A DNA stretch of 49,896 bases, from assembly GCA_002373045.1 (NCBI GenBank), contig DFHU01000041.1, positions 1 to 49,896 of the forward strand. The letters run 5' to 3'. Position 1 is the first letter of the stretch. The number at the start of each line of letters is the position of its first letter. Shown here in pieces: positions 49,366 to 49,896 of the stretch. The notes beneath the pieces were generated by a model. The model did not search any database. It saw nothing but the letters and a program-made list of their open reading frames with translations, and was not told the origin of the DNA. This stretch comes from Pseudoselenomonas ruminantium (lineage in GTDB: Bacteria > Bacillota > Negativicutes > Selenomonadales > Selenomonadaceae). Both the position numbers and the translations under genes were made by a program.

Positions 49366-49827
49366 TTAGCGGATATGGATTGTGGTCGAATGGTCAACCT
49401 CTGCGGCTTTCGGCATCTTCACATGAAGGACACCATCCTTGAATTCTGCATCAATACGGCTTTCATCAATGCTGTCGATGTAGAAGGAACGGCTCACAGA
49501 ACCCATGCGGCGTTCACGGCGGATGTAATTGCCCTTGTCATCCTGCTGGTTATTCTCGGCCTGCTGCTGGGCAGCGATGGTCAGATAACCGTTCTGATAA
49601 CTGAGTTTTACATCCTCTTTCTTCATGCCGGGAAGGTCGGCGGTCAATTCATAGCTATCACCGTTATCCTTGACATCCACCCGCATCCCGCCACCGGAAC
49701 TGATGCCTGACATCGTGGGGAAGAAATCATCATTGAAGAATGGCTCATTGAAGACATCCCAAATACTCTGCGGAGCATTCCCCGTTGCCAAATCCTTACG
49801 CGTACCAAATGGAACCAAACCAAACAT
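49366..49827 (-). CDS. Hsp20/alpha-crystallin family small heat-shock protein
   Basis: ATP-independent holdase chaperone, cytosolic, probably oligomeric. 153 residues. After a variable N-terminus the alpha-crystallin domain begins near MRVDVKDNGDSYELTADLPGMKKEDVKLSYQNGYLTIAA and ends with DGVLHVKMPKAAE; the C-terminal IxI-type tail is TIHIR. The ATG at 49827 follows AAAGGGG by nine bases; a TTG three codons earlier is less likely. Neither a CIRCE nor a clear CtsR element is visible in the 69 bases left upstream before the window ends. Confidence 0.95.
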   Translation of the reverse strand: MFGLVPFGTRKDLATGNAPQSIWDVFNEPFFNDDFFPTMSGISSGGGMRVDVKDNGDSYELTADLPGMKKEDVKLSYQNGYLTIAAQQQAENNQQDDKGNYIRRERRMGSVSRSFYIDSIDESRIDAEFKDGVLHVKMPKAAEVDHSTTIHIR

Positions 49828-49896
49828 AATCAGCAACCCCTTTCTAAATCTATACCGGTCAAGGGAGCTTGCTGTGCCTCTCTTGACTATTTGTAA

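Overview
The window looks like chromosome from a member of the Negativicutes (diderm Firmicutes; Selenomonas or Mitsuokella relatives are my best guess). The reasons are the mid-range GC content, an intact F-type ATP synthase operon in the order atpI-B-E-F-H-A-G-D-C, DcuC, TRAP and AGCS carriers, a paired NirJ1/NirJ2 radical-SAM locus, a 6S RNA of Firmicutes type, and strong AGGAGG ribosome binding sites with frequent TTG starts. The taxonomic placement is inference. No rRNA, tRNA, transposase or prophage gene was seen.

Layout. 1-8.8 kb: MATE exporter, proC, two long palindromic repeat elements, a tetR-nirJ1-nirJ2 operon, a DcuC transporter, and a LacI regulator beside a LacI-type promoter/operator that drives a transcript with no gene. 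8.8-11.5 kb: TPP riboswitch with a large extra arm controlling thiM-thiE-thiD salvage genes. 11.5-16.8 kb: thioredoxin-reductase-like flavoprotein, small hypotheticals, 6S RNA, DUF896 protein, alanine dehydrogenase, two membrane/exported hypotheticals. 16.8-20.3 kb: TAXI-TRAP transporter operon. 20.4-24.4 kb: brnQ with an attenuator-like leader, a small coiled-coil protein, and an EAL phosphodiesterase with a dead GGDEF domain. 24.5-34.6 kb: complete type I-C CRISPR-Cas locus. 34.7-35.6 kb: PBECR4-like nuclease gene preceded by its own promoter, a structured RNA and a terminator. 35.7-37.3 kb: AGCS symporter. 37.3-44.1 kb: ATP synthase. 44.3-49.3 kb: operon of a MATE transporter fused to an RsbW-like ATPase domain, a GNAT acetyltransferase and a membrane SpoIIE-type phosphatase. 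49.4 kb: Hsp20.

Main discovery. The cas3-cas5 intergenic gap (32153-32359) holds a compact transcription unit on the strand opposite to the cas genes: promoter, one degenerate CRISPR repeat (GTCGC...GGATTGAAAT), a guide-like segment and an intrinsic terminator. The guide matches the cas5 promoter next to it, directly after a TTC PAM, at positions 1-5, 7-11 and 13-17, with mismatches exactly at 6, 12 and 18, the bases Cascade flips out. The matched DNA covers the predicted start site and reaches the -10 box of the promoter for cas5-cas8c-cas7-array-cas4-cas1-cas2. This is the architecture expected of a crRNA-resembling RNA (CreR/CreA-like) that directs Cascade to repress its own operon. In the same locus the 32-repeat array lies inside the operon, between cas7 and cas4.

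Other signals worth testing: the two covarying palindromes at 2.3-2.9 kb, a LacI-controlled candidate sRNA at 7.4-7.7 kb, the four-helix insertion in the TPP riboswitch, the RNA-plus-nuclease unit at 35 kb, the MATE-ATPase partner-switching operon, and a two-carboxylate c-subunit in the ATP synthase.
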